From contig JAUNAO010000022.1 in the NCBI GenBank assembly GCA_030527565.1, forward strand, positions 1-10,622: a stretch of 10,622 bases of DNA, read 5' to 3'. The DNA comes from Candidatus Saccharimonadota bacterium. Lineage in GTDB: Bacteria; Patescibacteriota; Saccharimonadia; Saccharimonadales; Saccharimonadaceae. This document shows positions 8,865 through 10,622 of the stretch, in pieces. How positions within the stretch are numbered: the stretch's first letter is position 1; every line of letters begins with the position of its first letter. Below the pieces are notes generated by a model. It searched no databases and was not told where the DNA came from. It saw only the letters and a program-made list of their open reading frames with translations. Made by a program: the position numbers and the translations under genes.

Positions 8865-9277
8865 TATTTTGATTCCCCCAGTTTGCGGTCAAAGGAATTT
8901 TCTAGATAAGCGCTGGTCATATCCCGGGCATTATCATAAAAACTCGATAAATCTCCATCTTGGTTAAGTTTTTGTTCAAGTTTATTAATTTCCGTAAGGG
9001 TATGGGTGCTGATTCTGCCGCTCCCCTTCTCTTCGCGAACTGCTTGATGGTCAAAGGCAGCAACAGGAGCAGTTTTCGGAGCATCAGAAAAAGTCGGGGG
9101 TAGAGGACCCGGTATCGGGTCGGCAGGAATAATTTCACCAAGTCTAGGTTCCTGGCTGTTGGTTGACGTATCTGGCGTGGAGATAATTCGATTTCCGAGA
9201 GTGCGAGGATCGCGATCTGGCGAAACATCCCAATTCGGTGTCTCCCCACCCAGATTTTGATTTCTCTCATAGTCCAT
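8864..9277 (-). CDS. Small proline-rich protein coupled to the secretion ATPase, function unknown
   Basis: I do not recognise this 137-residue protein. Residues 1-75 are rich in Pro, Asp, Thr and Gly and look disordered, with no signal peptide or membrane segment. Residues 90-130 are charged and likely helical (TLTEINKLEQKLNQ, then SFYDNARDMTSAYLENSFDRKL), so they could bind a partner. The stop TAA shares its last A with the ATG of the ATPase gene, so the two are almost certainly made together. I infer an accessory role to that ATPase. The start is the only sensible ATG: the next in-frame methionine is at residue 120, and an upstream ATG at 9294 stops after three codons. There is no Shine-Dalgarno sequence. 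A -10 box sits exactly six bases before the ATG. Confidence 0.75.
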   Translation of the reverse strand: MDYERNQNLGGETPNWDVSPDRDPRTLGNRIISTPDTSTNSQEPRLGEIIPADPIPGPLPPTFSDAPKTAPVAAFDHQAVREEKGSGRISTHTLTEINKLEQKLNQDGDLSSFYDNARDMTSAYLENSFDRKLGESK

Positions 9278-9283
9278 ATGCTT

Positions 9284-9312
9284 ATTCTACCATATTTAGA
9301 CGCGTTTGTAGA
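9284..9312 (-). promoter_or_regulatory. Extended -10 promoter, leaderless, for the 137-residue protein and ATPase
   Basis: On the minus strand TGGTAGAAT (an extended TGn followed by the -10 hexamer TAGAAT at 9289-9284) sits in the 18-base gap after the preceding gene. The hexamer ends six bases before the ATG, so transcription would start at or next to the A of ATG. The -35 position (9312-9307, TCTACA) is weak and lies in the previous coding region. Confidence 0.6.
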
Positions 9313-9649
9313 CTAGAAATTCAGCTAAACTTAAGAATACGATAATTAATCCGATAGTCCAGGGGCTGATAGCAGAAAAGGAGCGAGCCATTAGGAGCAT
9401 GATTGGGCCAAAAGCCATAACGGCAGCATAAAGATAATCTTTATTTCTTAAAGCTTCTCGCTTAAAAGCAAGACGATAAAAAGTCCCCAAAATGAGAACT
9501 AGACACCCAAAAACGGTTATGTATAATGTTGTAAAAAATAACAAAACTCCTAGCGGCCCAATTTCCGTCGGAGATGTTAAGGTAAGCATTAAAATTAAAG
9601 CTGCGAGTCCTATAATGCTTATATTAGAAATAATGCGGTTACGCTTCAT
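9296..9649 (-). CDS. Small integral membrane protein with about four helices, function unknown
   Basis: This 117-residue protein is almost entirely hydrophobic, with likely membrane helices near 7-27, 31-58, 72-92 and 95-114. A basic loop lies at about 59-71 (YRLAFKREALRNK). The charge pattern (MKRNR start, basic loop, KRV end) suggests both ends and the middle loop are cytoplasmic. I see no known family motif. The start follows a consensus extended -10 promoter by six bases and has no Shine-Dalgarno site. It stops 18 bases before the next gene, which has its own promoter, so the two may be only partly cotranscribed. Confidence 0.75.
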   Translation of the reverse strand: MKRNRIISNISIIGLAALILMLTLTSPTEIGPLGVLLFFTTLYITVFGCLVLILGTFYRLAFKREALRNKDYLYAAVMAFGPIMLLMARSFSAISPWTIGLIIVFLSLAEFLVYKRV

Positions 9650-9655
9650 AACCTG

Positions 9656-9684
9656 ATTATATCATAGTTGGTTTATTCCCCCAA
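9656..9684 (-). promoter_or_regulatory. Extended -10 promoter, leaderless, for the 117-residue membrane protein
   Basis: On the minus strand TGATATAAT combines an extended TGn with a perfect -10 TATAAT (9661-9656). A partial -35 TTGGGG (9684-9679) lies 17 bases upstream. The hexamer ends six bases before the ATG at 9649, so the predicted first transcribed base is the A of the start codon. Confidence 0.75.
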
Positions 9685-9699
9685 GAAAGTGGAGTTTTA

Positions 9700-10036
9700 T
9701 TTTGGAGAGAGCGGGGGGTTATCTGGCGCTAAATCTTAACTATTTGCCACAACCCGGGTCCGCTGCTCTGCCGTTGACCGCTTCACGCAGAGGTGAAGCA
9801 ACTGTCCTTGCTAGCTTTTCCTTTCGCTCTTGTTTATGTTTCTATAATGTACTAACGAAAGATTTACTAACGCGCTCGACGCTGCACTTCGCGGAGCTAT
9901 AGGTAATTCCTATATTGTAATTTATGGCTAGAAATTACCTATTCGCCCGCCAAGTTTTACGTCGGTTTCTTTCTAGGTTTGTCTCTCTTCATTTTTCTAC
10001 CTTTTATTTTTAGTTTTTGTCTTAGTCATCTCGACT
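9700..10036 (-). ncRNA. Candidate structured RNA of unknown identity
   Basis: No convincing protein is encoded here. A well-formed promoter at 10043-10071 would start a minus-strand transcript near 10036. Two tiny Lys/Arg-rich frames open at its 5' end (10029-9997 and 9992-9957), of doubtful significance. From about 9960 the composition becomes GC-richer than the flanks and strong hairpins appear. One is a 10-bp perfect stem at 9933-9942/9899-9908 with a 24-base loop. Another is a 7-bp stem at 9793-9799/9780-9786 whose six-base loop CUCUGC is fully complementary to GCAGAG at 9771-9766. A direct repeat TACTAACG (plus strand) occurs at 9850-9857 and 9865-9872. I could not match it to RNase P RNA, SRP RNA, 6S RNA or a tRNA. 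Neither strand nor ends are proven, and I see no intrinsic terminator on the minus strand. Confidence 0.4.
9899..9942. repeat. 10-bp perfect inverted repeat (hairpin)
   Basis: ATAGGTAATT at 9899-9908 and AATTACCTAT at 9933-9942 are perfect inverted copies separated by 24 bases. The stem lies inside the candidate structured RNA and could form on either strand. No U-run follows on either side, so it is not a typical terminator. Confidence 0.8.
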
Positions 10037-10042
10037 ACTTTT

Positions 10043-10071
10043 ATACTACCACGGATTTCTTTAAAAATCAA
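10043..10071 (-). promoter_or_regulatory. Extended -10 promoter of the candidate RNA
   Basis: On the minus strand TTGATT (10071-10066) is followed by 17 bases and TAGTAT (10048-10043), preceded by TGG, giving an extended -10. The predicted start is about 10036. No sizeable reading frame begins downstream before the membrane-protein gene, which has its own promoter. This suggests the product is an untranslated RNA. Confidence 0.6.
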
Positions 10072-10092
10072 GGGGTTTGTTCAAAAAATTTA

Positions 10093-10172
10093 ATGTATTT
10101 TTTACAACATTTACTCTTTATCTTCCCTGTTGTTTTTCTTTATGCTTTTTGTTGTATTTTTTACAACGTTTA
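10093..10172. repeat. Two near-identical palindromic sites upstream of the candidate RNA promoter
   Basis: The sequence TGTATTTTTTACAAC with a following (A/G)TTTA occurs at 10094-10113 and 10153-10172, 19 of 20 bases identical and 59 bases apart. The second copy is a full palindrome, GTTGTA-N5-TACAAC (10151-10167). The first keeps TGTA-N5-TACA. They lie about 65 and 124 bases upstream of the predicted start of the candidate RNA. They look like paired protein-binding sites, but the regulator is unknown. Confidence 0.65.
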
Positions 10173-10252
10173 GCATTTTTGAACTAAAAATTAGTACAAA
10201 AATTGCTAAAATTTGCGAATAAATTTTTTAATTATAAGTATTTTAGTGGCAC

Positions 10253-10274
10253 AAAAAATCGCCGAGATCGGCGA
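10253..10274 (-). terminator. Intrinsic terminator of ssrA
   Basis: On the minus strand TCGCCG-ATCT-CGGCGA (10274-10259) forms a 6-bp GC-rich stem with a four-base loop, followed by six U residues (10258-10253). It lies 15 bases after the tmRNA CCA end, as expected for a stand-alone ssrA gene. Confidence 0.9.
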
Positions 10275-10289
10275 CGTTTTAAATAAAGT

Positions 10290-10622
10290 TGGTGGAGCTG
10301 CCGGATACTGCCTCCGGGTCCGAACTACCACGATTAATATCATTCTACGTGCATAGTTTATCGTTTCATCTCGGCGGATAATATTAGGAACAATAAACAA
10401 AACTAATATTCGCCTTAGCGTTATATTTCGAACGATTTCCTGCTAGCTAAATCGTTTTATCCTCATAATATGATAATTTACGCCCTATGAGAAATTAGAC
10501 GTAAACCAGCCTTAATATATTAGGCAAATGCTGGCATGTAAGCAACATGCGCAGTCTTCGTGTTTTCTACACTTATTAATACTTACGGTATTTAATCGAC
10601 ATGCTTGATATTTGTTAATAAT
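10290..10622 (-). ncRNA. ssrA: Transfer-messenger RNA (tmRNA), 5' end missing
   Basis: tmRNA with SmpB rescues ribosomes stalled on broken mRNAs and adds a degradation tag. The minus-strand 3' end is CAGCTCC-ACCA (10300-10290), the usual tmRNA acceptor strand and CCA. Upstream come a 5-bp T stem, a TTCGGACCCGG segment and GCACGTAGAA, matching conserved 3' tmRNA sequence. The tag frame at 10570-10520 reads VENTKTAHVAYMPAFA then TAA. Beyond it an H-type pseudoknot interleaves TTTACG/CGTAAA (10505-10500 with 10482-10477) and CTCATA/TATGAG (10491-10486 with 10467-10462). Further stems are AACGATTT/AAATCGTT (10456-10449, 10438-10431) and AATATTAG/CTAATATT (10410-10403, 10387-10380). About 35-45 bases of the 5' end, including the other acceptor strand, lie beyond the window. 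The T-loop, GGCAGTA, is not the canonical TTCRANY. Confidence 0.93.
10520..10570 (-). other. tmRNA tag-peptide reading frame
   Basis: On the minus strand the frame GTA GAA AAC ACG and onward reads VENTKTAHVAYMPAFA and ends with TAA. A short tag ending in small hydrophobic residues is expected for ClpXP-type proteases, although AFA replaces the common LAA. The exact resume codon cannot be proven from sequence. GTA is chosen because of the preceding TAAGT, comparable to the TAGTC before the E. coli resume codon; GAA is possible. Confidence 0.7.

Noticed and set aside
198..9649. Recoded UGA (glycine), as in Gracilibacteria and SR1
   Set aside because: None of the six genes ends in TGA, which made me look, but all are full length under the standard code and need no in-frame UGA. 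Six stops are too few to argue for recoding.
9737..9790. tRNA-like stretch on the minus strand (GGTCAACGGCAGAGC resembles a D-arm)
   Set aside because: No anticodon stem of 5 bp, no GGTTCRANNCC T-arm and no acceptor pairing could be found downstream. The D-arm likeness alone is not enough.
9850..9872. Direct repeat TACTAACG twice, similar to a eukaryotic intron branch site
   Set aside because: The resemblance has no meaning in a bacterial context. Two 8-base copies 15 bases apart are noted only as part of the structured region.
9702..9902. 66-residue plus-strand reading frame
   Set aside because: No ribosome binding site, no recognisable protein character, and it overlaps strong hairpins of the candidate RNA.
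9700..9960. RNase P RNA or SRP RNA
   Set aside because: The near-invariant GAGGAAAGTCC and ACAGAA segments of RNase P RNA, and the GGAA-capped helix 8 of SRP RNA, were not seen on either strand. Short likenesses (CAAATAG; AGCAGC) are isolated.
10093..10172. CRISPR array or tandem repeat array
   Set aside because: Only two repeat units, A/T-rich and palindromic, with no further copies at the same spacing and no cas genes in the window.
10206..10400. 64-residue minus-strand reading frame
   Set aside because: It lies across the tmRNA 3' half and its terminator, so it cannot be a real gene.

Overview
The window looks like a chromosomal segment from a member of the Patescibacteria/CPR, most likely Candidatus Saccharibacteria (TM7). 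This is inferred from small, tightly packed genes, short intergenic gaps, apparent leaderless promoters, a lone type IV secretion-type ATPase beside gyrBA, and several small proteins I do not recognise. No phylogenetic marker was aligned, so the phylum is a moderate-confidence inference. All supported genes lie on the minus strand, so transcription runs from high to low coordinates. Their stop codons are five TAA and one TAG.

In order of transcription: (1) about 10622-10290 is most of ssrA (tmRNA). Its 5' end is cut off by the window edge. It has a recognisable tag reading frame, an H-type pseudoknot, further stem-loops, a CCA-type 3' end and an intrinsic terminator. (2) 10252-9650 has no convincing protein gene. 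It contains two near-identical palindromic sites, an extended -10 promoter reading leftward, and a block of about 260 bases with strong hairpins and a possible loop contact. I treat this block as an unidentified RNA candidate. (3) 9649-8864 carries two small genes of unknown function, a four-helix membrane protein and a proline-rich soluble protein. Each has an extended -10 box exactly 6 bases before its ATG, which predicts leaderless mRNAs. (4) 8864-6120 is a 914-residue membrane-anchored VirD4/VirB4-like ATPase, coupled to the preceding gene by a TAATG overlap. (5) 6130-6016 is a 17-bp perfect inverted repeat enclosing nested hairpins. It begins in the last codons of the ATPase gene and ends four bases from the gyrB promoter. 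(6) 5952-1426 is the gyrB-gyrA operon, with intact catalytic residues in both subunits. (7) 1316-198 is a secreted or anchored surface protein with a start region able to fold into a hairpin. (8) 177-1 holds a strong rRNA promoter, a leader with a boxA-like element and the first bases of 16S rRNA.

Functionally the window joins housekeeping information genes (DNA gyrase, tmRNA, rRNA) with cell-envelope genes (the ATPase with its small partner and the surface protein). The most interesting material is non-coding: the unusual tmRNA T-loop, the candidate structured RNA with its twin palindromes, the leaderless promoter pair, and the large palindrome between the ATPase gene and the gyrB promoter.
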